Assembly: GCF_001293645.1 (NCBI RefSeq)
Contig: NZ_LBMD01000012.1
Span: 1-64,000 of the forward strand
Direction of reading: 5' to 3'
Origin: Bacillus sp. CHD6a
Lineage (GTDB): Bacteria > Bacillota > Bacilli > Bacillales > Bacillaceae_I
DNA length: 64,000 bases
Part shown: positions 22,657 to 32,813 of the stretch, one piece after another
Layout: each line of letters starts with the position of its first letter
How positions within the stretch are numbered: the first letter of the stretch is position 1
Notes under the pieces: model-generated
Told to the model about the DNA's origin: nothing
Databases searched by the model: none
Seen by the model: only the letters and a program-made list of their open reading frames with translations
Position numbers and translations under genes: made by a program

Positions 22657-23291
22657 TATTCTTGGCTCTGTATGAATGGTGGATCAGAGTCTCTCGCTGC
22701 AGATGCAAGGAAATTCTTACGTTCAATAACCCCATCTAATTCTTGGATGGATTGTGATATTACGGTCGCCATTTTCATGACTAGACTTAATCTCGTATTC
22801 TGTAAAACGAAAAATTCCATAAAACCACTAACATTAACAATTCCTGTAATATGAATATCCCCGACTGGCGGCAAGTCTTTTTTTACTCCAGCCCCAGGCA
22901 TCACAGGACCATCCGCTACGGTAATTTGTCCGACACTCTTCAACCTGCCAAGACAGGCATCTATCGCAATGATAAAAGGTGTAAGATGCTTTTCTTGGAT
23001 TTGAGTAAGCTTTTCTTCTAGGTTAACGGCATGAATAGGATCATCTAATGTGCCATATACATGAACATGGTCAAGCTTTATGTCATGGAGCTTAGTACCG
23101 ACTAGTGGTCCTAAGGAATCTCCGGTTGAACGGTCTGTGCCAATGCATACAATGACGATGGGGCGGTACACCAGGCTTGGAGGAAGGTTGGATTGTAAAG
23201 TAAGTGCAAGTTCCTTAAAAGCATTTACTTCATCATGAGCAATACGAATATTGCCTCCTTTCTTCTCAAAAAAATTAGATTTAAGATTCAT
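22656..23291 (-). CDS. yyaC: Spore protease-like protein YyaC
   Basis: A 211-residue protein of the YyaC family (DUF1256), a sporulation protein related to the germination protease fold. Conserved stretches include VIVCIGTDRSTGDSLGPLVG, HAVNLEE, AIDACLG and GDIHITGIVNVSGFMEFFVLQNTRL. The start is ATG at 23291 with AAGGAGTGG in front; a GTG three codons earlier overlaps that site. It also lies downstream of spo0J in B. subtilis, and its presence indicates a spore former. Confidence 0.9.
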   Translation of the reverse strand: MNLKSNFFEKKGGNIRIAHDEVNAFKELALTLQSNLPPSLVYRPIVIVCIGTDRSTGDSLGPLVGTKLHDIKLDHVHVYGTLDDPIHAVNLEEKLTQIQEKHLTPFIIAIDACLGRLKSVGQITVADGPVMPGAGVKKDLPPVGDIHITGIVNVSGFMEFFVLQNTRLSLVMKMATVISQSIQELDGVIERKNFLASAARDSDPPFIQSQE

Positions 23292-23390
23292 AGGTTCCAC
23301 TCCTTCTTAATAGTAGTAACAGTATACGACTATTGATTGGAAACTATACGTCCACTTTTTTATTTTCGGATATTTTAGGGGGTTACATGT

Positions 23391-24407
23391 ATGTGGAAAA
23401 GCGGGTTTCGCTGGATGTTTTTAATATTGGGTACAGTGATTGGTGCAGGGTATGCATCCGGTAGGGAACTCTGGCAATTTTTCGGTTCGGAAAGCGGACT
23501 TGCCATTCTTTTATTCACCCTGTTCTTTATCATTTCCTGCTATGTCATCTTGCAAATCAGCAGCAAGGAGCAGACGGAACATTTCTCCCCCGTATTAAGA
23601 AAACTTGTCGGGGCAAGGGCATCGTATTTATACAATATCGTCATGGTCGTTTACTTATTTACTACTACAGTTGTGATGCTGGCAGGTGGTGGGGCGGCGT
23701 TACAGGTCTTTTCTATCCCTTATTGGGGAGGGATTGCGATCATAAGCTTCTTATTAATTGTGTTATTTGTTTACGACGTTAAAGGAATGGTAACGGTAAA
23801 TGTCGTTATTATCCCAATAATTGTTTTAACCTTAGCCTATGTGCTGATAGATGCGGTACTAAATAGTCCGGATGTTATCCCAACTTCTGTACTTAAACAA
23901 AGTAATTGGCCCGCTGGATTTACCTTTACAGCATTAAATATTCTTCCACTTGTTGCTGTTTTATCCGCAATCGGAAAAGAAGTGAAAGGTAAAGGGGAAA
24001 TAATTATCGCAAGTGTAGGAAGTGGGGTCATTTTGGGAGTCATCTCTCTTTTTTACAATCAAACTCTTATTCTGGTACAAAGTAAGCTCGGTCTATTTGA
24101 AATCCCGCTCTTTGCCATCATCCAGAGTTATCCTTTTTATATGTTGTTCTTTATGACCATCTTACTCTGGGTAGCCATTTATACTACGGCGGCCTCCGGG
24201 TTGCTCGGATTAGTTACGAGATTTCGAAATGTCGTACCAATTCCACTTTGGCTCATGTGTTTCGTATTCATTTTATTAATGGTTCCCTTCACTGCAGTGG
24301 GCTTTTCCGTCCTCGTAGCAATACTTTACCCACTATTTGGCTTAATCAATCTCTATCTGCTTGTTTGTATTCTGCTTTATCCAATTAAAAACCGTGAAAG
24401 CTCATAA
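23391..24407 (+). CDS. YkvI-type membrane transporter
   Basis: A 338-residue protein with about ten membrane segments, resembling the YkvI family, distant relatives of amino-acid/solute transporters of the APC type. The first segment has ILGTVIGAGYASGRELWQFF, a helix-breaking G-rich motif typical of substrate sites in that fold. The substrate is unknown. The start is ATG 23391 with AGGGGG upstream. It is divergent from yyaC across 99 bp, so the promoters share that gap. Confidence 0.75.
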   Translation: MWKSGFRWMFLILGTVIGAGYASGRELWQFFGSESGLAILLFTLFFIISCYVILQISSKEQTEHFSPVLRKLVGARASYLYNIVMVVYLFTTTVVMLAGGGAALQVFSIPYWGGIAIISFLLIVLFVYDVKGMVTVNVVIIPIIVLTLAYVLIDAVLNSPDVIPTSVLKQSNWPAGFTFTALNILPLVAVLSAIGKEVKGKGEIIIASVGSGVILGVISLFYNQTLILVQSKLGLFEIPLFAIIQSYPFYMLFFMTILLWVAIYTTAASGLLGLVTRFRNVVPIPLWLMCFVFILLMVPFTAVGFSVLVAILYPLFGLINLYLLVCILLYPIKNRESS

Positions 24408-24489
24408 GTGAACGTTGTGTATGTTTTAGTAAAATAGCAATTTGTGGGGAATCTAGATGTAAACAAATAGATATTGAGGTAGAGCGATT

Positions 24490-25374
24490 ATGGAATGGAC
24501 AAACCGAGTATTAGGACAAATGAAAAACTCCTTACTAAATGAGGATCTCTGGATTTCTATCGGAGAGGGATTTCTAAAAATTATTTTAATTATCCTTGTT
24601 GCAACGATGATCATTAAGGTAGGAAAAAAGATCATTCAAAACTTTGTGAAATTACGTGAAAAAGGGCCAATACGGATATCGGAACGAAGAGAGAACACCC
24701 TCCTCAAACTTTTACAAAATGTGTTAACCTATGTGGTCTATTTTATCGCCTTCATTATGATTCTTGAAATTGTTCATATTGATGTTAGGGCTCTTTTAGC
24801 CGGAGCGGGAATAGTTGGACTTGCTGTCGGCTTTGGAGCGCAAAATTTGGTAAAAGATATTATTACAGGTTTTTTTATTATATTTGAAGACCAATTTTCT
24901 GTCGGAGATTATATCCGAACCGGCACATTTGAAGGGTATGTGGAAGAGATTGGACTTCGGACCACAAAAATAAAAAGTTGGACAGGGGAATTGCATATAT
25001 TGCCCAATGGCAGTATTGTAGAATTAACGAATTTCTCCATTCATAACAGTGTTGCCGTGGTCGATGTTAGCATTGCATATGAAGGAAAAATAGAAGAAGC
25101 GGAGCGAGTAATAAAAGAATTACTTGCAGAAATGCCAGCAAGATATGTGGAAATGACAGAACCACCAGAGCTGCTTGGTATCCAAACGTTAGGCAATTCC
25201 GAGGTTGTACTCAGAATCACATGTGAAACAGTGCCAATGAAGCACTGGTATATTGGGCGTTCAATCAGAAAGGAAGTTAAAAATCGACTTGATGAAGCAG
25301 GAATTGAAATCCCATTTCCGCGCCTGGTCCTCTATAACCGGGAAACAAAGCAAGATGGGGATGCTTCCAAGTAG
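24490..25374 (+). CDS. Small-conductance mechanosensitive channel (MscS family)
   Basis: A 294-residue MscS-type channel that releases solutes on osmotic downshock. Transmembrane segments lie at about 18-40, 72-92 and 98-125. The third has the glycine/alanine-rich pore helix (AGAGIVGLAVGFGAQNLVKD), followed by the beta domain FIIFEDQFSVGDYI and a C-terminal alpha/beta domain. B. subtilis YkuT is similar, but no ykuT-like gene is at this place there. GAGGTAGAGCG precedes the ATG. Confidence 0.9.
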   Translation: MEWTNRVLGQMKNSLLNEDLWISIGEGFLKIILIILVATMIIKVGKKIIQNFVKLREKGPIRISERRENTLLKLLQNVLTYVVYFIAFIMILEIVHIDVRALLAGAGIVGLAVGFGAQNLVKDIITGFFIIFEDQFSVGDYIRTGTFEGYVEEIGLRTTKIKSWTGELHILPNGSIVELTNFSIHNSVAVVDVSIAYEGKIEEAERVIKELLAEMPARYVEMTEPPELLGIQTLGNSEVVLRITCETVPMKHWYIGRSIRKEVKNRLDEAGIEIPFPRLVLYNRETKQDGDASK

Positions 25375-25395
25375 AAAAATAGGGAGTGTAGAAAC

Positions 25396-25593
25396 ATGAC
25401 AGATAAAGAATTTGGCTTGAACGATGTAGTAGAGATGAAAAAAGCACACCCGTGCGGGACAAACAGATGGAAGGTAGTACGAATGGGAATGGACATCCGC
25501 ATCAAATGCGAAGGATGCGACCACACCGTCCTCATGCCAAGAAAGGAATTCACAAGGAAGATTAAGAAGATATTGGTTAGAAGTGAAGAATAG
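25396..25593 (+). CDS. yyzM: DUF951 protein YyzM
   Basis: A 65-residue protein of the DUF951 family, role unknown. It begins with an acidic N-terminus and has KKAHPCGTNRWKVVRMGMDI followed by KCEGCDHTVLMPR. The conserved cysteines (HPCG, KCEGC) suggest metal binding. It lies 21 bp after the channel gene with AGGGAG upstream, and near ychF as in other Bacillus. Confidence 0.9.
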   Translation: MTDKEFGLNDVVEMKKAHPCGTNRWKVVRMGMDIRIKCEGCDHTVLMPRKEFTRKIKKILVRSEE

Positions 25594-25723
25594 CCTTTAC
25601 CTTAGGATTGGAATTGTGATTAGCGGAAAACTAGAAAACAGTTTATTTGACACATACAGATAACATGCAAGAATTGACCTCGAAAATAGGTTTTTTTATT
25701 AGATTATTACTTCTAAAAAACCA

Positions 25724-25933
25724 TTCGGACAATTCTAAAGATGGTTTGGACATTTAGTCCCAGAAAAAGGTGTATGTTTCGGACAATTTAATGCTTTGTT
25801 CAGCCAAGAATTAACGAGTTTTGGTCATTTGAAAATTTTGTTCGGTCAACTTATTCAAAACTTTGGACAACAATGTGAAAGTTTCGGCCAACTTCGCCGA
25901 AACTTTGGACAAAAACCTGAAAACTTCGGACAT
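25724..25933. repeat. 21-bp phased array of TTYGGNCAA words
   Basis: Variants of TTCGGACA / TTTGGACA start at 25724, 25745, 25778, 25799, 25820, 25841, 25862, 25883, 25904 and 25925. All steps are exactly 21 bp except one of 33. The DNA between the words varies. There is no open reading frame and no CRISPR-like structure. It occupies the 507-bp yyzM-ychF gap. Confidence 0.85.
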
Positions 25934-26101
25934 TTGCAATCAGCAACGTACAAATCCCCCTTCTAGATGAATAAACCACTAACTTCTGTCGTGTGATGAC
26001 ATAGAGCAACTGGAATTCAAATAAACTTGTCTTTTCCTCCCATTCTATCTATAATTGTGGGAGGTTTAAATATGTGTTAACGGAAGTTAGGAGTGGATAA
26101 A

Positions 26102-27202
26102 ATGGCTTTAACAGCAGGTATCGTTGGTCTTCCAAACGTAGGGAAATCAACGCTTTTTAATGCAATCACACAAGCGGGGGCGGAATCTGCCAACTACCCG
26201 TTCTGTACCATAGATCCGAACGTAGGTATCGTAGATGTTCCAGATGAGCGTCTGCAAAAATTAACAGAACTTGTAAATCCAAAGAAAACAGTACCAACAC
26301 ACTTCGAGTTTACCGATATTGCTGGTATCGTTAAAGGTGCAAGCAAAGGGGAAGGACTTGGAAACAAGTTTTTATCTCACATTCGTCAAGTAGATGCAAT
26401 TTGCCATGTGGTACGTTGCTTTGCAGATGACAACATCACCCACGTTTCAGGTGGAGTGAACCCAATCAATGACATCGAAACGATCAACCTTGAGCTAATT
26501 TTGGCTGATTTAGAATCTGTCGATAAACGTCTGGAGCGTGTCGCAAAATTAGCAAAGCAAAAAGATAAAGAAGCGGTATATGAGCATGAAGTACTTGTAC
26601 TCGTTAAAGAAGCGCTTGAAAATGAGCTTCCGGCACGTACGGTAGAAGTGACAGACGAGCAGGTAAAATACTTAAAAGGTATGCACCTTTTAACAAGCAA
26701 GCCTGTCCTTTATGTAGCAAACGTTGGCGAAGAAGATGTAGCAGACACTTCCGACAACGAATACGTGCAACAAGTGCGTGAGTTTGCCGCTAAAGACAAT
26801 GCAGAAGTAATTACGGTTTGTGCGAAAATTGAGTCTGAAATTGTGGAACTAGATGCTGACGAAAAAGCAATGTTCCTTGAGGAACTTGGCATTAAAGAAT
26901 CCGGCCTAGATCAATTGATTCGCGCAGCATACAACTTGCTTGGACTTGCTACTTACTTCACCGCAGGAGTACAAGAGGTCCGTGCATGGACATTCCGTAC
27001 AGGCATGAAAGCACCACAATGCGCAGGAGTCATCCATACCGACTTTGAACGTGGATTCATCCGTGCTGAAACGGTATCCTATGAAGATTTGCTTGCAGCA
27101 GGTACCCACACAGCTGCCAAAGAAGCAGGGAAAGTCCGCCTAGAAGGAAAAGAATACATCGTAAAAGACGGAGACGTTATCCACTTCCGTTTTAATGTAT
27201 AA
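26102..27202 (+). CDS. ychF: Redox-regulated ATPase YchF
   Basis: A 366-residue Obg-related P-loop NTPase that prefers ATP and binds the ribosome. GLPNVGKSTLFNAIT is Walker A, DVPDERL and FTDIAGIVKGASKGEGLG form the switch regions, and the C-terminal TGS-like domain (FFTAGVQEVRAWTF) is complete. The start is ATG 26102; a GTG three codons upstream overlaps the ribosome site TAGGAG. B. subtilis has the homologue yyaF in the same order before rpsF. Confidence 0.97.
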   Translation: MALTAGIVGLPNVGKSTLFNAITQAGAESANYPFCTIDPNVGIVDVPDERLQKLTELVNPKKTVPTHFEFTDIAGIVKGASKGEGLGNKFLSHIRQVDAICHVVRCFADDNITHVSGGVNPINDIETINLELILADLESVDKRLERVAKLAKQKDKEAVYEHEVLVLVKEALENELPARTVEVTDEQVKYLKGMHLLTSKPVLYVANVGEEDVADTSDNEYVQQVREFAAKDNAEVITVCAKIESEIVELDADEKAMFLEELGIKESGLDQLIRAAYNLLGLATYFTAGVQEVRAWTFRTGMKAPQCAGVIHTDFERGFIRAETVSYEDLLAAGTHTAAKEAGKVRLEGKEYIVKDGDVIHFRFNV

Positions 27203-27210
27203 AATTTGTT

Positions 27211-27240
27211 AGATGAGAGGGTGCTTTCCCTCTCTTTTTT
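27211..27240 (+). terminator. Terminator after ychF
   Basis: GAGAGGG pairs with CCCTCTC around a six-base loop, followed by seven T. Confidence 0.85.
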
Positions 27241-27268
27241 TATGAGTAATGCAGTAACCAAGTTGATC

Positions 27269-27450
27269 GTAGTGGAAGGCGTAGCCGAAGGAGGCTCACG
27301 TCAGCCCCTAGGAAAGCGAAGCCATTTGCGGAAATCAACAGCGGTGTTTATAAAAATACTCAAATCAAGACTTTTTCAGTGGCCACCATTAGCCCGAGGA
27401 GGCTTCCGGACCGCCCGCGGAAAGCGAAGCGCCTGTAACGAAGATCAACC
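27269..27450 (+). repeat. GC-rich foldable repeat, copy 6 (5' truncated)
   Basis: It retains only the right half of the core (GGAGGCTCACGTCAGCCCC, GGAAAGCGAAGCC, GCGGAAATCAACAGCGG) plus the extra right block with CAGTGGCC and GCGGAAAGCGAAGCGCC. The left arm that would close the stem is missing. Confidence 0.75.
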
Positions 27451-27590
27451 GCTATATGCAACTTTTTTAAGGGGTTGTACAGACTGAGAGAGGGGGATTC
27501 CTCTCTTATTTTGTTCAATTGACCTCATAACAGTGGATTCCGGGTATTAGAGTTGTTTACTGAGTTTTATTTTTTCACCATAGAGCCGTT

Positions 27591-27699
27591 TATCCATTAC
27601 AATTCGGTTTTATCCATCCTAAGGCTACAGATATCCATTGTAAAAAAGATTTATCCATCGTAACGCACGGTATATCCACTCTAAAAAGAATTTATCCAT
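27591..27699. repeat. Phased array of TATCCAT words
   Basis: TATCCAT (once TATCCAC) starts at 27591, 27611, 27632, 27652, 27673 and 27693, with steps of 20, 21, 20, 21 and 20 bp. Four words are preceded by T, giving TTATCCAT, seven of nine positions of a DnaA box. It lies in the ychF-rpsF gap, 91 bp before the rpsF promoter. Confidence 0.8.
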
Positions 27700-27789
27700 G
27701 ATAGTTGTTTCCTTAGTACCAAGGAGCTCATATGTTTGTCATTTTCCCAAACACACTCTACCACAAAAAACCAACTCCAATAGGACATG

Positions 27790-27818
27790 TTGCAAAAATC
27801 CCACCCCTCTGGTATAAT
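27790..27818 (+). promoter_or_regulatory. rpsF operon promoter
   Basis: TTGCAA (27790-27795) and a perfect TATAAT (27813-27818) are 17 bp apart and lie 82 bp before rpsF. Confidence 0.8.
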
Positions 27819-27824
27819 CTTAAT

Positions 27825-27895
27825 TTGTGAGTAATGATTATTTATAATTGATTGCTCCTTGCCCACCAAGGGCCGCTTAGACCAAAAGGAGGTGA
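27825..27895 (+). promoter_or_regulatory. Possible S6:S18 autoregulatory leader of rpsF
   Basis: The leader contains CCTTGCCCACCAAGGGCCGCTTAGACC, which can fold into a hairpin with an unpaired CCG. A CCG-containing internal loop is the hallmark of the S6:S18-binding leader known from many bacteria. I could not fold it computationally, so the call is tentative. Confidence 0.35.
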
Positions 27896-27900
27896 CTGTG

Positions 27901-28191
27901 ATGAACAAGTACGAAATCATGTATATCATCCGTCCAAACATTGAGGAAGACGCTAAAAAAGCTCTTACAGAACGTTTCAATACGATCCTAACTGACAACG
28001 GTGCAGATCTTTCTGAAGCAAAAGAGTGGGGTAAACGCCGCTTAGCTTACGAAATCAATGATTTCCGTGACGGCTACTATATGCTAGTAAACGTAGCTGC
28101 TGAGCCAGCTGCAGTTCAAGAGTTTGATCGTCTTGCTAAAATCAGCGAAGACATCATCCGTCATATCGTTGTGAAAAAAGAAGAAAAATAA
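27901..28191 (+). CDS. rpsF: Ribosomal protein S6 (bS6)
   Basis: A 96-residue small-subunit protein that pairs with S18 on the 30S platform. It begins [16 protein letters not shown] and includes [18 protein letters not shown], both typical. The ATG at 27901 has AAGGAGGTGA eight bases before it; the upstream frame to 27859 has no site. It is the first gene of the rpsF-ssb-rpsR operon. Confidence 0.98.
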   Translation: MNKYEIMYIIRPNIEEDAKKALTERFNTILTDNGADLSEAKEWGKRRLAYEINDFRDGYYMLVNVAAEPAAVQEFDRLAKISEDIIRHIVVKKEEK

Positions 28192-28236
28192 TAGTTGTCC
28201 TCTTTATGGACGTCGTCTCAAGGAGGAGTGGTTCTG

Positions 28237-28752
28237 ATGTTAAATCGCGTAGTATTGGTCGGTCGCTTGACCAAAGATCCTGAATTGCGCTATACCCCAA
28301 GTGGAGTGGCGGTTGCTACTTTTACATTGGCAGTAAATCGTACGTTCCAGAATCAGCAGGGCGAACGCGAAGCTGATTTTATTAACTGTGTTGTTTGGAG
28401 AAAACAAGCTGAAAACGCAGCGAATTTCCTTAATAAAGGAAGCCTAGCTGGTGTGGATGGCCGTGTGCAGACACGCAATTATGAAGGCCAAGATGGAAAA
28501 CGTGTATACGTAACGGAAATAGTGGCAGAAAGTGTTCAGTTCCTGGAGCCTAAAGGATCCGGTGGTGCTGGTAATGCTTCTCGACCTAATCCAAATCAAA
28601 ATCAAGGCTATGGTTCATCACCTAACTTTGGGTATGATCAGAACCAACAGCGCAGCAATAACAACAACCAAGGTTATACTCGTGTTGATGACGACCCATT
28701 TAAGAATGATGGCCAACCGATTGATATATCCGATGACGATTTGCCGTTCTAA
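28237..28752 (+). CDS. ssb: Single-stranded DNA-binding protein SsbA
   Basis: A 171-residue protein with an OB fold at about residues 1-110 ([21 protein letters not shown]), a disordered Gly/Asn/Gln-rich linker (about 110-160) and the acidic tip DDDLPF that recruits repair and replication partners. The start at ATG 28237 is set by AAGGAGGAG. Its position between rpsF and rpsR identifies it as the essential SsbA type. Confidence 0.97.
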   Translation: MLNRVVLVGRLTKDPELRYTPSGVAVATFTLAVNRTFQNQQGEREADFINCVVWRKQAENAANFLNKGSLAGVDGRVQTRNYEGQDGKRVYVTEIVAESVQFLEPKGSGGAGNASRPNPNQNQGYGSSPNFGYDQNQQRSNNNNQGYTRVDDDPFKNDGQPIDISDDDLPF

Positions 28753-28789
28753 TTCTAGAAGGAATCGTTTTATAAAAATGGCACTATAA

Positions 28790-29062
<273 letters not shown>

Positions 29063-29079
29063 TACAGCCGAATTAATAA

Positions 29080-29119
29080 AAGGAAGGCAGTGAGAGAATA
29101 TCTTGCTGCCTTCCTTTTT
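29080..29119 (+). terminator. Terminator after rpsR
   Basis: AAGGAAGGCAG pairs with CTGCCTTCCTT and a T-run follows; it ends the rpsF operon. Confidence 0.88.
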
Positions 29120-29157
29120 GCTACTAAGACATTAAGCGTAATTATCAACACTACCAA

Positions 29158-29318
29158 GTTGTCCGAAGTGCAAGGTGTGAGACTCCAGCGGGGGAGTAAC
29201 GGTTGTTTGAGACCCCGCAGGCAAAGCGAGGTCACTGAAAAACTGACAACGTAAATTTTTTTGTGATTCCTAGCTGGTGATTGTAGCAAAAGGCGGAACG
29301 AAGAACAACAGGGAGTTT
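29158..29318 (+). repeat. GC-rich foldable repeat, copy 7 (fragmentary)
   Basis: Blocks GTGAGACTCCAGCGGGGGAGTAACGG, GAGACCCCGCAGGCAAAGCGAGG and TCACTGAAAAACTGACAACG match the other copies, as does CCTAGCTGGTGATTGTAGC. The order suggests parts of two copies joined by a deletion. It lies between rpsR and yybS. Confidence 0.7.
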
Positions 29319-29408
29319 ACGCTATCATCAACATAACATTTGATTGTAATAGAATCTTAAGGATAAACTATACATATTGTAACTAAGCGTTCTTGGAGGT
29401 TTATACTT

Positions 29409-30356
29409 ATGAAGGAAACAAAACATATAACAGAAGGTGCAGCACTGCTCGGTATTTACGTCCTGCTCCTTCTCATGACACTATTCATCCCTGTCATAGG
29501 CCTGATCGCCTTTCTCGCACTCGTTGTTCCATTTGTCATCTATACAGCAAGAAACGGGTGGAAGGCAGGAATTTGGCTCATCGTGGTTGCAGGAGTGCTT
29601 AGTGTTCTGATCGGATCACCAGTTGCTTTAACATTCAGCATACCAGCTAGTACCGTCGGACTTGCGATGGGTCATCTTATCCAAAAGAATGCTAGTCGCT
29701 ATGCGATTTTAGGCGCTGCTACAGGGGTGTTTTTGCTGAATTATATTTTGGCATATGTAGTTGCAATTGTCCTCTTTAATATTGATTTTATAGAAGTTTT
29801 GCAAGAGATGACCAGGGAGTCCATGCGGGCATCAGAAGCAATTGCCACCTCCCTTGGTCAAGAGAATGCAAAAGAAGCCTTGAAAGTGTTTGAGGATGCC
29901 CTAGGCTATTTGAGCTACCTATTACCGACCATGTTGGTATTGACCTCTTTTGTTCATGCATACTTCTCGCAGCTAATAACCGTTTTTATTTTAAAAAGAC
30001 TGAAGATGAAGGTTAGTCCCTTCCCGCCATTTCGGGAATTAGTCCTTCCAAAAAGCTTATTGTGGTACTACTTGGTTGTCCTCATTTTATCGCTTATGGC
30101 TCCAAAAGAAGGAACAACTTTATTTATGGTAGTTCTTAATCTTTCCTTTATTTTAATGCTATTAATGACGGTTCAAGGGTTTTCATTCATTTTTTTCTTT
30201 TGTCATATTAAGAAAATCTCCAAAGCGATACCGATTACGTTGGTCATTTTGTCCTTCCTAATCACTCCTTTGGTCTATATAATAAGAATGGTAGGAATAA
30301 TAGATATCGGTTTTCAATTAAGAGAAAGAATACAGAGAAATAATCAAGGAAAATAA
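29409..30356 (+). CDS. yybS: DUF2232 membrane protein YybS
   Basis: A 315-residue polytopic membrane protein with about eight segments, DUF2232 family. Its function is not established; the fold resembles ECF-type substrate-binding membrane proteins. It lies just upstream of gdpP, as in B. subtilis. CTTGGAGG precedes the ATG at 29409. Confidence 0.88.
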   Translation: MKETKHITEGAALLGIYVLLLLMTLFIPVIGLIAFLALVVPFVIYTARNGWKAGIWLIVVAGVLSVLIGSPVALTFSIPASTVGLAMGHLIQKNASRYAILGAATGVFLLNYILAYVVAIVLFNIDFIEVLQEMTRESMRASEAIATSLGQENAKEALKVFEDALGYLSYLLPTMLVLTSFVHAYFSQLITVFILKRLKMKVSPFPPFRELVLPKSLLWYYLVVLILSLMAPKEGTTLFMVVLNLSFILMLLMTVQGFSFIFFFCHIKKISKAIPITLVILSFLITPLVYIIRMVGIIDIGFQLRERIQRNNQGK

Positions 30357-30389
30357 AGAGCTAAATTATTAATTAGGAGCTGAACATAC

Positions 30390-32360
30390 ATGCCTAATTA
30401 TTTTGAAAAACTGAATCTGCGTTATCCCGTCTATTTATTGTTTGTCATCGCACTGATACAACTTGGGATAATTGTGTTTTTCCAATGGCAAATAGGGATT
30501 GTCAGCTTTCTGCTCCTGGGCTTGGTTGTATATCTTTACATCAAAGTGGAACAAAAGGCTAAAAAAGAAATGGAAACGTACATCTCCACCCTTTCCTACC
30601 GGTTAAAAAAGGTCGGAGAAGAAGCATTAATGGAGATGCCGATTGGTATCATGCTTTATAATGACGATTATCAAATTGAATGGACTAATCCATTCCTCGC
30701 CTCCTGTTTCCATGAGGAAACCCTGGTAGGGAGGTCGTTATATGATGTTGGGGAAAACTTGATTCCTCTTTTAAAGCAGGATATTGAAACGGAAACCATT
30801 GCACTGCATGATCGGAAATATAAAGTAGTCATTAAGAAAGCGGAACGACTCATTTACTTTTTTGACATTACGGAACAGACTCATATTGAAAAATTATATG
30901 AAGACGAGCGGACGGTACTTGGTATCATCTTCTTAGACAATTATGATGAAGTGACACAGGGAATGGATGATCAGACGAAAAGTGCGATCAACAGCCAGGT
31001 GACCTCCATTATTAATAAATGGTCCACAGAAAACGGCGTATTCTTAAAAAGAACGTCCATGGAACGTTTTATTGTCGTATTAAATGAACATATTCTAGTG
31101 CAATTGGAAAAGAATAAGTTTTCCATTTTGGATGAAGTTCGTGAACAAACATCCAAGCAAAGCATGCCACTTACATTAAGTGTTGGTATTGGTACAGGAG
31201 TCCCTTCGCTTCCTGAGCTTGGTCACCTCGCCCAATCTAGTTTGGACCTTGCGTTGGGGCGCGGAGGCGATCAGGTAGCCATCAAACAAACGAATGGAAA
31301 GGTCCGTTTCTATGGTGGAAAAACAAATCCAATGGAAAAACGGACACGAGTACGTGCACGCGTCATTTCCCATGCGTTGAAGGAACTGATACATGAAAGT
31401 GATAAGGTAATTATCATGGGTCATCGCTACCCAGATATGGACGCACTTGGAGCGGCTATTGGTATTGCCAAAGTGGCGGAACTCAATCACAAGGATGCGT
31501 ATATTGTGTTAAATCAGCAGGAAATTGATGCTGGCATTCATCGGTTGTTAGAAGAGTTAAAAGGTCATAGTGAACTTTGGGAGAAGTTTATTTCACCAGA
31601 AGATGCTTTTGAAGTAGCGACAGGCGATACACTATTGGTGGTGGTTGATACACATAAACCTTCTCTTGTAATTGAGGAAAAGTTGTTAAATAAAATAGAT
31701 AATGTGGTTGTGATTGATCACCACAGACGTGGAGAGGACTTTATTGAGGATCCGTTGCTTGTTTATATGGAGCCTTATGCTTCCTCTACTGCAGAGCTTG
31801 TGACAGAGCTTTTGCAATACCAGCCAAAACGCATCAAAATCACAATGCTTGAAGCGACCGCCCTGTTAGCTGGTATAATAGTAGATACGAAAAGCTTCAC
31901 GGTCCGTACAGGTTCCCGTACATTTGATGCAGCATCTTACTTACGTTCTCAAGGAGCCGATACAATCCTTGTGCAAAAACTGTTAAAAGAAAATCTAGAC
32001 CGTTTCGTAAAACGTGCCAAATTGATAGAAAGCGCGTATTTGTACCAAGAAGGCATAGTTATTGCAAAAGGTGTACCTGAAGAGTCGTTTGACCAGGTGA
32101 TGATTGCACAGGCTGCAGACACACTGCTTGCGATGAGTGACATTAATACATCTTTCGTCATCGCCCACAGGAATGGGGACCAGGTAAGCATCAGTGCAAG
32201 ATCGCTCGGGGATGTCAACGTGCAGGTTGTCATGGAGAACCTTGGCGGCGGCGGGCATCTGACAAATGCAGCCACACAAATGAATACGACCATTGATGAA
32301 GCAGAAGAAAAACTGAAACAAGCATTAATAGAGTACTTAGAGGGAGGTTCCAAGGAATGA
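30390..32360 (+). CDS. gdpP: Cyclic di-AMP phosphodiesterase GdpP
   Basis: A 656-residue membrane-bound enzyme that hydrolyses c-di-AMP to pApA and so affects potassium and cell-wall homeostasis. Two transmembrane helices (about 12-55) are followed by a PAS domain (about 65-150), a degenerate GGDEF domain (about 170-300) and a DHH/DHHA1 unit. [12 protein letters not shown] begins at 344, DHHRRGE lies near 442, and GGGGH is near 619. All metal-binding motifs look intact. It overlaps the rplI start by four bases. Confidence 0.96.
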   Translation: MPNYFEKLNLRYPVYLLFVIALIQLGIIVFFQWQIGIVSFLLLGLVVYLYIKVEQKAKKEMETYISTLSYRLKKVGEEALMEMPIGIMLYNDDYQIEWTNPFLASCFHEETLVGRSLYDVGENLIPLLKQDIETETIALHDRKYKVVIKKAERLIYFFDITEQTHIEKLYEDERTVLGIIFLDNYDEVTQGMDDQTKSAINSQVTSIINKWSTENGVFLKRTSMERFIVVLNEHILVQLEKNKFSILDEVREQTSKQSMPLTLSVGIGTGVPSLPELGHLAQSSLDLALGRGGDQVAIKQTNGKVRFYGGKTNPMEKRTRVRARVISHALKELIHESDKVIIMGHRYPDMDALGAAIGIAKVAELNHKDAYIVLNQQEIDAGIHRLLEELKGHSELWEKFISPEDAFEVATGDTLLVVVDTHKPSLVIEEKLLNKIDNVVVIDHHRRGEDFIEDPLLVYMEPYASSTAELVTELLQYQPKRIKITMLEATALLAGIIVDTKSFTVRTGSRTFDAASYLRSQGADTILVQKLLKENLDRFVKRAKLIESAYLYQEGIVIAKGVPEESFDQVMIAQAADTLLAMSDINTSFVIAHRNGDQVSISARSLGDVNVQVVMENLGGGGHLTNAATQMNTTIDEAEEKLKQALIEYLEGGSKE

Positions 32361-32806
32361 GGGTAATATTTTTAAAAGATGTAAAAGGCAAAGGCAAAAA
32401 AGGCGAAGTGAAAAACGTGGCAGATGGGTATGCCCATAATTTTCTACTAAAACAAGGGTTGGCGATGGAGGCTTCAAATGGTAACCTTAAATCATTGGAA
32501 GCTCAAAAGAACAAAGAAGCCAAAGAAGCAGAACAAGAGCTAGATAACGCGAAGGAATTAAAAGAGACGTTGGAAAAGCTGACGCTTGAGTTCCAAACAA
32601 AAGCAGGTGAGGGCGGCCGTTTATTCGGTAGCATCACGACGAAACAAATCGCAGAAGAGCTTCAAAAGAAGCATAAAATAAAGATCGACAAGCGCAAAAT
32701 GGAGCTAAATGATGCTATTCGCGCTTTAGGCTATACAAACGTACCTGTAAAACTGCATACAGACGTTACAGCGACCTTAAAAGTGCATGTAACTGAACAG
32801 AAGTAA
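32357..32806 (+). CDS. rplI: Ribosomal protein L9 (bL9)
   Basis: A 149-residue two-domain protein joined by a long helix. The N-terminus [20 protein letters not shown] and [14 protein letters not shown] are the family signatures. The start overlaps the gdpP stop (ATGA), which implies translational coupling. Confidence 0.97.
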   Translation: MRVIFLKDVKGKGKKGEVKNVADGYAHNFLLKQGLAMEASNGNLKSLEAQKNKEAKEAEQELDNAKELKETLEKLTLEFQTKAGEGGRLFGSITTKQIAEELQKKHKIKIDKRKMELNDAIRALGYTNVPVKLHTDVTATLKVHVTEQK

Positions 32807-32813
32807 GAAAAGC

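Noticed and set aside
25215-25230. A fourth parS site in the MscS gene
   Set aside because: AATCACATGTGAAACA matches at only 11 of 16 positions and its palindrome centre is shifted.
25724-25933. A CRISPR or iteron array of a plasmid
   Set aside because: The words are 8-9 bp with 12-bp linkers, too short for CRISPR. No replication initiator gene is nearby in this chromosomal setting.
27206-27487. A 93-residue frame after ychF
   Set aside because: It reads through a terminator and a copy of the GC-rich repeat and has no ribosome site.
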